Positions 1 through 9,175 of a DNA stretch of 64,000 nt are shown here, piece by piece (position 1 is the first letter of the stretch; every line of letters starts with the position of its first letter). A program made the translations under genes and the position numbers. The DNA lies in contig QANY01006295.1 of NCBI GenBank assembly GCA_003255025.1, forward strand, positions 448,219-512,218, in the 5' to 3' direction. Below the pieces are notes generated by a model, which ran no database searches, was not told where the DNA came from, and saw only the letters and a program-made list of their open reading frames with translations. Source of the stretch: Datisca glomerata. Lineage: Eukaryota > Streptophyta > Magnoliopsida > Cucurbitales > Datiscaceae.

Positions 1-116
1 AAGACTCGAATCACTTTTAATAGTTCTTCACTATCATTTGGCAACTCAGTCTTACTAACTTTTTTATTCTTTAAATCAACTTGTAAATTGTCGGTGATTC
101 ATCGTAATGAGTCATA

Positions 117-1837
117 TTATTCTTCCAACTCGATGATGTACGCATTCTTCTTATCGACAATTCCCTTAACCTCTTCTAAAATCTCTTGTACAAGCTTATT
201 TTTCCTTTCTAACTTCATGATTCGATCCTCTTGTTCATAGATTACCCCTTGCAAACTCTCATTGTCTTCTGCCATCTTTCTAATTTTTTTATTCAGTTTA
301 CGAGTGTCAGTTCCCAACTCTAAGTTTTTCCGCTTTAGATATTCTTGATCCTCAATCTTGTTTCTCAAATCTCTGAGTTATTTTTCACCTTTGATCATGT
401 GTTTGTCAGACGAATTCGTTCTGACTGTTTGATGTCTTTTTTCTTCCAAGAGAGCTAAATTCTTTTGACGCTGCTCATATAACTCATCATGCTCCTCCTT
501 TTTAACTATCTCCTTATGAGCTTCCGGTAACTTATATGATTGTAAATTCCCAACTGGTAAGGCAATAGCTATTTTTTCTCTACTGTCAAGCCACGTTCCA
601 TACTCCTTTGTGCAATTCATGTGGTTCTTCTCATTTCACACCCTTTTTTGTTATTTTTAAAGCTCTAACTAGCTGCTGTAATTTTTGTTCAATATCTTGA
701 GAATCATAATTGATTTCATTGTCTTTCAATGCGTACGTGGCAGGGATAAACCCTTTCATGTATAATTGACAGAGCACCAATAGTTGAGCATAACTTGTAC
801 AACCCCATGGTCCTGAGAGCGGGACCCATTGAAAGTTGCCACATCTATAGATCATCGATGTCAACGGAATCTAGTGGGCTTTCCAGATAACATCCTCATC
901 TTTCAACTTTGATAGGTGTGAGAGCCACCCCCCATTTTGTAGGAAACTGCAGATTCCATTTGGTCATTCCAAATTCTGCAATGGGGATTCTCGTCTTCAT
1001 CCATGGACTTGAAAACTTAACTTAATGATATTTAAAATCTGGTGGACATCTTAGATGGCTAAGAATCCAAATACATAAAAGAAATGGAAAGCCGATGAAC
1101 TTCATTTTTCCAAACACTCGGATGTGATTTAAGGAACGAAAAGTCTCAGCGGGAATTGAGATAACAGGGTTAACACCATATTCAACATGAAGGAACATTT
1201 TTATCACCTTAACATCCACATAACCTTAAATCTTTGAAAACAACATGGTGCCATAAATACACAGAACATAAAGAGTCATACCCTTATCTTCCTTTAAGAT
1301 ATTTTTAGTGAGATCTAGGAGGTAATCCAGTGGCACACACTCATTCCCCCATTTAACTTTCAGCCTTTTCTCAATCTCATATGCATAGACAGTACACAAG
1401 AGCTTAGATAATGCTCCCTTCAATGTGATCTTTTTGTCGTAATTATAAACTTTGTTTGTGTTTTACAGCGGGACATTCAGTAGTGCTTGATATTCTTCAA
1501 TTGTAAAAGTAAGATCAATTGTTCTAAAGGTGAAACATCTGTAAAAAGGGTCCTAGAAATGCATTAAAGCCTCAAGAACAAGAGCGTTGACTGCAATATG
1601 CAGAAGATAAACGATGAGACCATATTTGCCAATAAATAGATTTTTTTACTCTGGTGAAAGATCCTCCCATATCTTGTTCAAGCTCTCCAAGTCAATGTGT
1701 GAGAACTCTATCTTAGTGATGGATGGTAGAAGAATGACATCCTCCTTTTTCAGATAATCTCCTTTTCATTTCTGCGATTCCTCTGACCATTGGGCTACTA
1801 TAACTTGATTTTCTATCACGCTTGGAGTGGAAATTAT
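117..1837 (-). pseudogene. Ogre/Tat-like ORF1 (DUF7745-like), copy A, broken
   Basis: Reading right to left, one protein can be followed through several frames. It begins with a family start of the type seen in copies B and C, but here the ATG has become ATA near 1837. A DUF7745-like core follows (PSITKIEFS, LSPEQKNLF, then TFTIEEYQALL in a shifted frame). Next come PLDYLLDLTKNIL, WVPLSGPWGCTSYAQLLVL, YGTWLDSREKIAIALP and a lysine/glutamate-rich coiled coil at 117-368. Several in-frame stops and frame changes interrupt it. The same core lies at 2637-3368 and 26833-27291, where a PBS and LTR sit upstream. I therefore read it as the extra ORF1 that precedes gag in Ogre/Tat-type Ty3/gypsy elements. 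Its biochemical role is unknown. The DUF7745 name is from memory and the element continues off the left edge. Confidence 0.7.
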
Positions 1838-2469
1838 GGTCTCTAAAATTTGAATGATTTGAATACCGTTTTACAATCCCTATTACGCAGCATGATGCAT
1901 GTATGCAAAAAAAGAAAGATGAAGTTAGAAGTGAAATAAATGGGGAAGAAAATACATGTTTTAGTAGTACAAGACAATGTTAATGATGATACCATATTTA
2001 AGTAGAATCTCTATTTCTATCAAACATTAGTCATGAAATGGGCTCTGAAAACCAAATGCATGTGTGGTTGGGCTATAAAATATCTTAAGAAGCTCTCAGG
2101 TTGTCCACACTGTTATCCAAACGGAGTAACATGGGCCTACAAACGGTCTCCCGAAAGGGTCAGCCTGAGTGAGAACTTTCATGAGCCTGCACGAGAGCCG
2201 CAATTCCATGAAGGCATTCCATAACTTATTCTCGCTAATCCTAAAAGAAAAGGTCGGGTATAGGGCTGATGTTTGTGTGTCAAATTAGAAATTATGTAAA
2301 TAAATATACTTCGTAATAAAATGAACTATATACAACAACAAGCATGAATAAGAAAAAAATGAATGAAATCAACAAACAAAGAACCATACCAAAAGGATAA
2401 TATATGATAAAATTTTAGCTTGACTCTTTATCGATCTAGAAATGGTTAGACCAATTACCTCTCCAGTGG
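1838..2469 (-). other. 5' leader of Ogre/Tat-like copy A
   Basis: Noncoding leader between the PBS and ORF1 of copy A. It matches the leader of copy B (3369-4011) and, on the other strand, that of copy C (26190-26832). Shared landmarks are the passages around 2033-2230 and 3590-3790. Short open frames here are not conserved between copies. Confidence 0.65.
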
Positions 2470-2636
2470 AGTGGTCAATTTATCACAACGTGCATGCGAC
2501 GCAGAGCGGCGATCGATAAATTATTATTTTGAAAAAGAAATTCAGAGTCGTCACCAATCACTTTAGGGCGTGATTGATCACCCAATTTTAAGGTCAACTA
2601 TCTTGGTCTGCGAAAATTCAAAGTTGGTTCGGGATA
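2470..2636 (-). mobile_element. Ogre/Tat-like LTR 3' tail with degenerate PBS, copy A
   Basis: About 150 bp of LTR tail align with the last 150 bp of the LTRs at 4025-6116 and 23856-26171. The segment then passes into a PBS-like GGAGTGGTCA at 2468-2477, against GGAGTCGCCA in copy B. At about 2633-2640 the LTR stops abruptly and joins the interior of copy B's ORF1, so this is an illegitimate junction rather than an element end. Confidence 0.65.
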
Positions 2637-3368
2637 GAGAGCCGATGAACTTCCCTTTTTCCAAACACTCGGATGGGATTTAAGGAACAAAAAGTGTCAG
2701 CGAGAATTGAGATAATAGGGTTAACACTATGTTCAACTTGCAGGAACATTTTTATCACTTTATCATTCACATAACCTTGAACCTTTGGAAATAACACGGT
2801 GCCATAAATACATAGAGCCATACTCTTATCTTCCTTCAAGACATTTTGGGTTAGATCTAAGAGGTAATCTAATGGCACACACTCATTCCCCCTTTAACTT
2901 TCAGCCTTCTCAATCTCAGATGCATGGACAGTACCCAAGAGTTTGGATAAAGTTCTCTTCAACGTGAGCTTTTTGTCATAATTATAAACTTTATCCATGT
3001 TTTGCAGCGAGACACTTAGTAGGGCTTTATATTCTTCAATTGTAGGAGTAAGATCAATTATTTCAAAGGTGAAACATTTGTACAGAGGGACCCACAAATG
3101 CATTAAAGCCTCAAGGACGGGAGTGTTCACTGCAATATACAAAAGATAAGCGATGTGACCATATTTGCCGACAAATAAATTTTTCTGCTCTAGTGAGAAA
3201 TCCTCCTATATCTTCTTCAATCTCTCCAAGTGAGAACTCTATCTTAGTGATTGATGGTAGAAGAACAAATTCCTCCTTTTTCAGACAACCTCCTTTTCGT
3301 TTATATGTTTCCTTTGACAATTAGGCTACTGTAACTTGATCTTCTATCATACTCGGAGTGGAAGTCAT
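2637..3368 (-). pseudogene. Ogre/Tat-like ORF1 (DUF7745-like), copy B, truncated
   Basis: The ATG at 3368 gives a start of the type MTSTPSVIE. The core then runs through three frames: KKEEFVLLPSITKIEFS, MYIAVNTPVLEALMHLWVPL, DLTPTIEEYKALLSV, LSKLLGTVHASEIEK and MPLDYLLDLTQNVLKEDK. It ends inside HRVFGK-type sequence, where it meets the LTR fragment of copy A. Frameshifts near 3230, 3110 and 2890 destroy it. It lies directly downstream of a leader, a PBS and a complete LTR, which fixes its place as the first ORF of the retroelement. The protein is broken and has no assigned function. Confidence 0.7.
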
Positions 3369-4011
3369 GGTCTATAAAATATGAATGAATTGAATACTTT
3401 TCTGCAAATCCTTATTAAGCAGCATGATGAATGTATGCAAAAAAGAAAGACGAAGTCAGAAGTGAAACAATGGGGAAGAAAAGAAATGTTTAAAGAGTGT
3501 AGGATGTATATACATGAACAAAATTAATCATGATACCATATTTTGCCGAATCTTTATTTCTATCAAACATTTGTCATGAGATGGGATCTAAGAAGAAAGT
3601 TCATGTGTGGTTGGGCTCTTAAATCTCTTAATCGGCTCTCAAGTTGTCCGCACTATTATCCGAACAGAGTAACAGGGGCCTCCGAATGGTATCGCGAAAG
3701 GGTTGACCTGAGTTAGAACTTTCATGAGCCTGCACGGGAATCGCAGTTTCACAAAGGCATTCCACTACTCATTCTGGCTAATCCTAAAGGGAAAGCACGA
3801 GTACATGGCTAGTGTATGTGTGTGAAATTAGAAATTATGTAAAGAAATATGCTTCATAAAAAAATGAACCATATACAATTAGAAGCGTGAATAAGAAAAA
3901 TAATGAATCAAATAAACAAATAAAGAACGACACAAAAAGGATAGCATATGATAAAATTTTGGCTCGACTCTCTATCGATCTAAAGATGGTTAGACCAATT
4001 GCATCACCAGT
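3369..4011 (-). other. 5' leader of Ogre/Tat-like copy B
   Basis: Noncoding leader between the PBS at 4012-4021 and the ORF1 ATG at 3368. It is alignable by eye with the leaders of copies A and C. No conserved reading frame is seen. Confidence 0.6.
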
Positions 4012-4021
4012 GGAGTCGCCA
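4012..4021 (-). promoter_or_regulatory. Primer-binding site (tRNA-Arg type) of copy B
   Basis: On the minus strand this reads TGGCGACTCC, complementary to a plant tRNA-Arg 3' end (...GGAGTCGCCA as recalled). It is followed by ACTGG and lies three bases after the LTR end. Ogre/Tat elements are known for a tRNA-Arg primer of this kind. The corresponding site in copy C carries one change (TGGGGACTCC). Confidence 0.65.
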
Positions 4022-4024
4022 AGC

Positions 4025-6116
4025 TATCCCAATGTGCCTGCGACGCGGAGCAATGATTGAAAAAATCATTTGTGAAAAGAAATTTGGATCTGCTAAAAAA
4101 ATCATTGTAGGGCGTGATTGGTTACCCAATTTTAAAATCAAATATTTTGATCTGCTAAAATTTAAAGTTGGCTAGGGAGTCATTTACGTGTAGAGAATAT
4201 ATTAGCACCCCACAACACCCATTATGAAAAATGATTACCAAATTTAATCAAATGCTATCCAAAATATATTTTAAATAATGTTAAAGAAATTCAATTTTGA
4301 ATGTCTCATTTAGTACATTTTGCATCATAAAAATGAACAAATAAATGACCTTTATGGGTGGTACAAAAATCATTGAAAATTTGTTTTTTGTTTCTTATAT
4401 ATTTTTTTAACCAAAGTATTATTGGAGTCACTCTTGGTATCCTAAAAATAACTCATCACCTCTGTAGTTCGAGAAATTTGGTATCCGAAAAATTCTAAAG
4501 TCCGTCATTGGATTTTTTTAGTGAAAACTAAACAATGAAATTAACAAAATTTAAATCTAATTTTTATGGCTTTAATTTATGAACGTCAATTCTGATGATA
4601 AAAAATAAAATAATAATCACATACAATCATGAAGATATGATAATAATACATAAATAAATAAGAAGAGATAACAACTATAAAAAAAGAATAATGGAAAGAA
4701 AGATTAGATATGATAAAATGTATGATAAATTCAAAAAGAATATGTAGGGTCAAAATAAGAAAATAATATATAAAACAAGTAAAAAGATATATATAAACAA
4801 TATAAATTAAAACAAACCATAATATTTACTAATAAAAAATAGAAAAAATAAACAACAAACAAAAAAGAAAAAGAAATAAAATACAAATAAAAATAAATAA
4901 ATCATAATAAGTAAAAATAAATACATAGAGTGATTTCACCCTCTCTCACANAATATATGAAAAATGTTTAATTTCATACATAATTAACATGGGTATACTA
5001 TTTTTGACTACATAGTCTACTAATTATCATTTTTCCTTTCATCCCTCATTGCTAATCGAATAGCAAATTAATGATCATGGATGGTAACTAGTTCAAATAA
5101 GTGTCACTAAAGAAAAATCAATAAAACCTTTAAAATAGAATATTTTTTGTTTGAGATATAAATATATCATTTTTATTTTGGACTACTTAGTTCACTTATT
5201 TTTTCTTTCTTCCTTCATTACTAGGAATGATCACGAATAGAAACTAATTTAAACAAGTGTCACAAAATATGATGAACAAAATTTAAAAAAAAAAAGGAGA
5301 AAAGACTTGTAAGAACATAAAAAAATTCAAAATTTAATTATTTGCATAATCTTGTATAGAGGTTTTACTATATATTTTATGCATTTTTATGTATGAGAAG
5401 TTATCATAGGAGATCTTTTCATCAAATGTACACTTTCAACCTATTAAAAGGTTGATTCACATTGAGTTAATTTTACACCCTTCAAAAGCTTTATCCTCAT
5501 CCTCATTGATTGAGTTGATGACAAAGATGTCTCATTATCAAACTTGTAGAGAAATCAACAATGCAAGAAAATAAAACTTAAGATTAAGAGTACGAAAAAT
5601 GATAAAGAATGAACAAACAACTTATGTATGAAAAGGGAAACAAAAAATATCAACTGCATGACTATGAAGAAAAGAGATGACAAAGAATAATGAACAAGAT
5701 ATATTGTAAGCTAAAGTGCAAGAAATTTAAACTACCTTAATAAAAAGAATAGGAGAAGATGAAAGATGAATAGAAATGAAGACTGTCTTTCTCTCTCTTT
5801 TAAAAAAGTCTCTTCTATTTTTCAAGACCTCTATTTTTCTCTCAAAACCTCTCTTCTCTCTCTAAATTCACCTCTCCTTTTCTAATATCATCCTCTCTTT
5901 CAAGTGAAGACCTCCCCTCTGTGTATAGACAAATTTAAGACTTCATTTTTTATTTTTAGTCATTTTGCTCTTTGTTTTAGTCATTGGACAATTCTTCTTA
6001 TTCTTAGGCATTGGACTATTTTCAAATCATACATATAGTCTTAGACTAGTATATGGGTCAAACAAATAAAATTTATATTTTCAAAGTATTGGACCGGACA
6101 AAATATGATATCTACA
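4025..6116 (-). mobile_element. Ogre/Tat-like LTR, copy B
   Basis: An LTR of about 2.1 kb. On the minus strand it begins TGTAGATATC at 6116 and ends beside the PBS at 4025. It matches the LTRs at 23856-26171 and 29883-32084 along its length but is clearly older, with many indels and AT-rich expansions. The TATAAATA of the copy C LTRs is changed to TATACACA here. It interrupts an exon-like segment of the DUF1985 gene remnant at 6117-6185. An N lies at 4951, at the same LTR landmark as the N at 31302. Confidence 0.75.
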
Positions 6117-6185
6117 CTTTTCAATGGCCTCTTCCTCCTCATTAGTTTCCTCTTCTACTGGAAAGGGTGACTGAGGAGGCGTCGA
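6117..6185 (-). pseudogene. Exon-like segment of the DUF1985-type gene, cut by LTR copy B
   Basis: On the minus strand an AG acceptor at 6186-6187 is followed by an acidic frame (STPPQSP, then EEETNEEEEAIEK). The frame runs without a stop into the LTR start at 6116. Acidic, proline-bearing linkers are usual between DUF1985 and the Ulp1 protease domain. The retroelement evidently inserted in or next to this exon. Confidence 0.4.
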
Positions 6186-6234
6186 CTAAAAAAACATGTA
6201 ATATTAAGCAGACAAACTAGAAAATGGTGACTAC

Positions 6235-6690
6235 ACTATGGGTACACGAAGCTCGTGTAGTCACCTTGTAGACTACAGGATCGGCTACACGGGCCTCGTG
6301 TAGTCATCGTGTAGACTACACGATTGGCTGCACGAACCTCGTGTAGTCATCGTGTAGACTACACGATCGGCTACACGAACCTCGTGTAGTCATCCTATAG
6401 ACTACACGATCAGCTACACGAACCTCGTGTAGTCATCATGTAGACTACATGATCAGTCAGTTACACAAACCTCGTGTAGTCATCGTGTAGATTATACGAT
6501 CGGTTACACGGATCTTGAGTATGCCTCGTGTAGACTACATGATTGTTACACGGACCTTGTGTACTCTACACGATGGTTACACGGATCTATAAAATGACTA
6601 CGCGAGATCAGTGTAACCATCGTGTAAACTACACGAGGTTAGTGTAACCATCGTGTAGTATACACGATGACTACATGAGGTCCGTGTTCA
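6235..6690. repeat. Left palindrome-rich minisatellite
   Basis: An imperfect tandem array with a period of about 43 bp. Its core alternates CGTGTAGACTACACG (itself palindromic) with CGATCGGCTACACGAACCT. The array is most regular at 6260-6450 and degenerates to the right. The same core builds the array at 7800-8110. It lies in an intron-like gap of the DUF1985 remnant. Confidence 0.85.
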
Positions 6691-6725
6691 AGAAGAAGAA
6701 TGGTAAAAAATGATTTTGAGCATAC

Positions 6726-6800
6726 CTTCTCTCCAACTACTGATCTCCAGTTGCTTTTTTCTTCTTCCACCTTAGTAGGGACCAATGAAAGAACTGTCAA
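6726..6800 (-). pseudogene. Small exon of the DUF1985-type gene
   Basis: A 75-bp open segment on the minus strand, exactly bounded by an AG acceptor (ending at 6801) and a GTATG donor (starting at 6725). It encodes LTVLSLVPTKVEEEKSNWRS and a few more residues. The boundaries suggest a genuine spliced exon of the broken gene at 7100-7776. Confidence 0.4.
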
Positions 6801-7099
6801 CTGAAAATGCAAGAAATATAAATTAGTATATGTGAAAGTAATATAAATTAACTTGTCAACATAATTCACCAACATACATTTTCCTTAAAAAAAATTCTTA
6901 TCGAAGATTCTCAACCGGTATTATCGTGGTCGGACACTACTTGAGAATGCTTGACACCTTCGTCGAAACCTGGTTACCATACAAACTACCCACCAAGGGG
7001 ATAGTTTCAAATACCCATGTCTATTTAAATAAAATAGAGTAATTCACTATTCAGCACATAAATAATTCAATACATCAGACATAGAATTAAATAAATTGT

Positions 7100-7776
7100 A
7101 CCTGGAAGGAAAATGGACATCCATTGAGTGAATATCCATGAACACTAATGATTTCATTATTTTGGAGAGAGAGAGAGCTCTCTCCATGGATATTGGTTGA
7201 ACGCTTCGAGGTCGTTAACCAAAACCATCCATCTCTTCTCAATTAGGGTATAGTTCTCCTTCCCCAACAGAAAACGTTCTAGAAACAAATCAGAGCAACC
7301 TTGACAGCATCATAATTTGCCTTATATTCACTGTTTTTAAACTTCTGCTCGAAATCAGCCATGGTTATTCCTTGGGCTTTGGGAAAGTATAGAGTAAAGA
7401 CTCTGTTAGGGCCACGTGTCTTCTTCTCATTCCAAGCTTCACCGAACTTCAGCCCGGTCATTAACGAGAACTCCTTCTTGGAGAAACACAATGGTTCCTC
7501 ATTGACAAGAAACTAGTTTTCCTCCTCAGATGGAGTGTCATTGACATATTCGACCTCTCTGGTCAGCACCTGGTGGCAGACAGTTGCTGAAAACTTCATG
7601 GCTAGGAGATCAAGGAGATGGTCAAAGCATGTCTCCCTAAATAGGGAGAGTTGAAGAGCTGTCAGCTTGGTCTTGATAACCTCTATGCAATGGGTATTGC
7701 GCTTTGCATTGACCCTTGCTTTTAGAATTTTGTTAACGTCATGGTCGTATCTTAGTTGCATCTTTAATGAAGCCAT
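7100..7776 (-). pseudogene. DUF1985-domain gene remnant (MULE cargo)
   Basis: The frame opens at an ATG (7776). It reads MASLKMQLRYDHDVNK, LFRETCFDHLLDLLAMKFSA, then after a stop near 7513 EPLCFSKKEFSLMTGLKFGE and AVKVALICF. After a further stop near 7280 the frame resumes with WMVLVNDLEAFNQYPW-type sequence down to about 7100. The order (FR..CFxHLLDL..MKFS, then FSxxEFxLxTGLxFG, then LVxDLEAFNxYPW) is the DUF1985 signature as I know it. Two premature stops make it nonfunctional. No Ulp1 catalytic His/Asp/Cys is visible. Its role in the parent element is unknown. Confidence 0.65.
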
Positions 7777-7799
7777 AACTGTAGAAAATTCAAGGCAAA

Positions 7800-8115
7800 C
7801 ATAAGATCAGAAATGTATACGATACTCGTGTAGTTATCGTGTAGAATACATGATGGGTACTCGACCCTGGTGTAGTCCTCGTGTAGTCTACATGAAGATC
7901 GTGTAAACCACATGTAGACTACACGAGGGTCGTGTAGTCCTCTTATAGTACACGATCCTGGTGTAGTCCTCACGTAGTTTACACGAGGCTTACACGACTC
8001 TCGTGTAGACTACACGAGGGGGACATGTTCATCGTGTAACCATCATGTAGTGTATACGAGGTTTACATGATCCTCATGTACACTACATGATGGTTACACG
8101 ACGAGCGTGAACCTA
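7800..8115. repeat. Right palindrome-rich minisatellite
   Basis: A second, more degenerate array of TACACGA/TCGTGTA words, sharing the core of the left array at 6235-6690. It starts about 25 bp upstream of the DUF1985 ATG, so it occupies the 5' leader of that gene. Confidence 0.8.
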
Positions 8116-8599
8116 GAAAACAGACACTCACCAAGACCAGAACCTCAGAAACCTAGAAAAAAAAATATTTAGAAACCCAGAAGAAGAAAAAAAACACTCA
8201 GAATATTAGAAATCCAAAAAAACAACCTAGTTGTGATTCAGACATCCACAAAAACAAAAACACGAAAATCGAGAGAGAAAAAACCCTAAAACCTAGAAAA
8301 AACATCTCAGAAAAAAAAACATCTCATAAACCAGAAAACAAAAACTCTGGAACCCAACAATGATTCCTTATTGTGGGAGACGAAGACTCAAGGATTTGCA
8401 TAGATAGAGATAGATGTTGCGACTTCGAGAGAGAGATAGTAACAGTAAGAAAGAAATGACGGAAATGCAAATGAGGTACGCGAATGGATGAAGTTTCGTA
8501 TAATAAAAATATGTAATCATCATTTTTTTTCAAGCTGTCGTTTGAAATTTGTGAATGAGATTTTTGATAACTTCACAAGCTAATTTTGAATTGAATGTA
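8116..8599 (-). other. Leader/subterminal region of the MULE-like element
   Basis: A-rich, low-complexity DNA between the right minisatellite and the TIR. No conserved coding frame is recognised; the short frame at 8324-8533 has no family resemblance. Confidence 0.4.
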
Positions 8600-8684
8600 G
8601 ATCAGATGTCAGACTAAATAAAAATTAGTGTAAGGATCAAATTCTGCAAAAATAGTCGGGGTCTAATTTAGCAAAAAAACCCTT
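8600..8684 (-). repeat. Candidate right TIR of the MULE-like element
   Basis: On the minus strand the end reads GGGTTTTTTTGCTAAATTAG, then ACCCCGACTATTTTTGC and GAATTTGATCCTTACAC. It resembles MULE termini widespread in plants. The partner TIR is not in the window and no 9-bp target duplication can be tested. Confidence 0.45.
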
Positions 8685-8689
8685 TTCCC

Positions 8690-9175
8690 TTAGCTATGCT
8701 CTCACCGGTGAAGGACTAAGGACTAAGGAGTCGCTGCGATTCACTCAGAAAATAATTCCCCCTACAGTTGAGTAATTGAAAGCCTGATTTGGGATATCCT
8801 TGTATCATTCGCCTCAAATCCAATTTCACTTCGGTATTTTCCGTTTCGAGTATAAAATTTTCATTTCTCTCCTACTTCCTCTTCTTCTTTTTATTTGATT
8901 TTCAGGTTAGATATGATAATCCATATTGATAATACCTGCTAAAAGCTTAATAACTTTATTGCCATGTAAGACTTATATTCTGCTCTATTGATTTATGTAG
9001 TTTTCTCAAATTTTCCTTTTTAGTCTAAACTCCCCCATTCTGTTGGTAGCCCTTTGAATTTTGATGTCTTTATTTCTCCATCTTTCTAAGTGAGTGTCTC
9101 GTCACTGATAATTGAAGAGAAAAACAATTTTGTACAAATAATGCTGTATTAGTGCAGGATACTTATGCTTGCAAT
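8690..9175 (+). promoter_or_regulatory. Promoter/5'UTR region of the PPR gene
   Basis: The only space between the MULE-like terminus (8684) and the ATG (9176). It probably contains the transcription start and a 5'UTR intron (candidate donor just after TTTTCAG near 8905, acceptor GTGCAG ending 9157). No clear TATA box is picked out. The transposon end therefore sits within 500 bp of the start codon. Confidence 0.4.

Larger units (their letters stand above)
6117..8684 (-). mobile_element. MULE-like element carrying a DUF1985/Ulp1-type gene, truncated
   Basis: The right end (8600-8684) has a TIR-like sequence reading inward GGGTTTTTTTGCTAAATTAG on the minus strand, a style common in plant Mutator-like elements. 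Inside lie a DUF1985 gene remnant and two palindrome-rich minisatellites. Copy B's LTR cuts the left side at 6116, so the partner TIR and the Ulp1 protease part are not visible. DUF1985 plus a C48 peptidase is the usual cargo of KAKI-type MULEs; assignment to that group is inference. Confidence 0.55.

Noticed and set aside
6235..8115. Possible CRISPR-like array
   Set aside because: Units are contiguous and degenerate with no unique spacers of constant length; plant nuclear context.
9152..9175. GTG at 9152 as start of the PPR protein
   Set aside because: Not an ATG, and it overlaps a probable 5'UTR splice acceptor; ATG 9176 gives the expected length.
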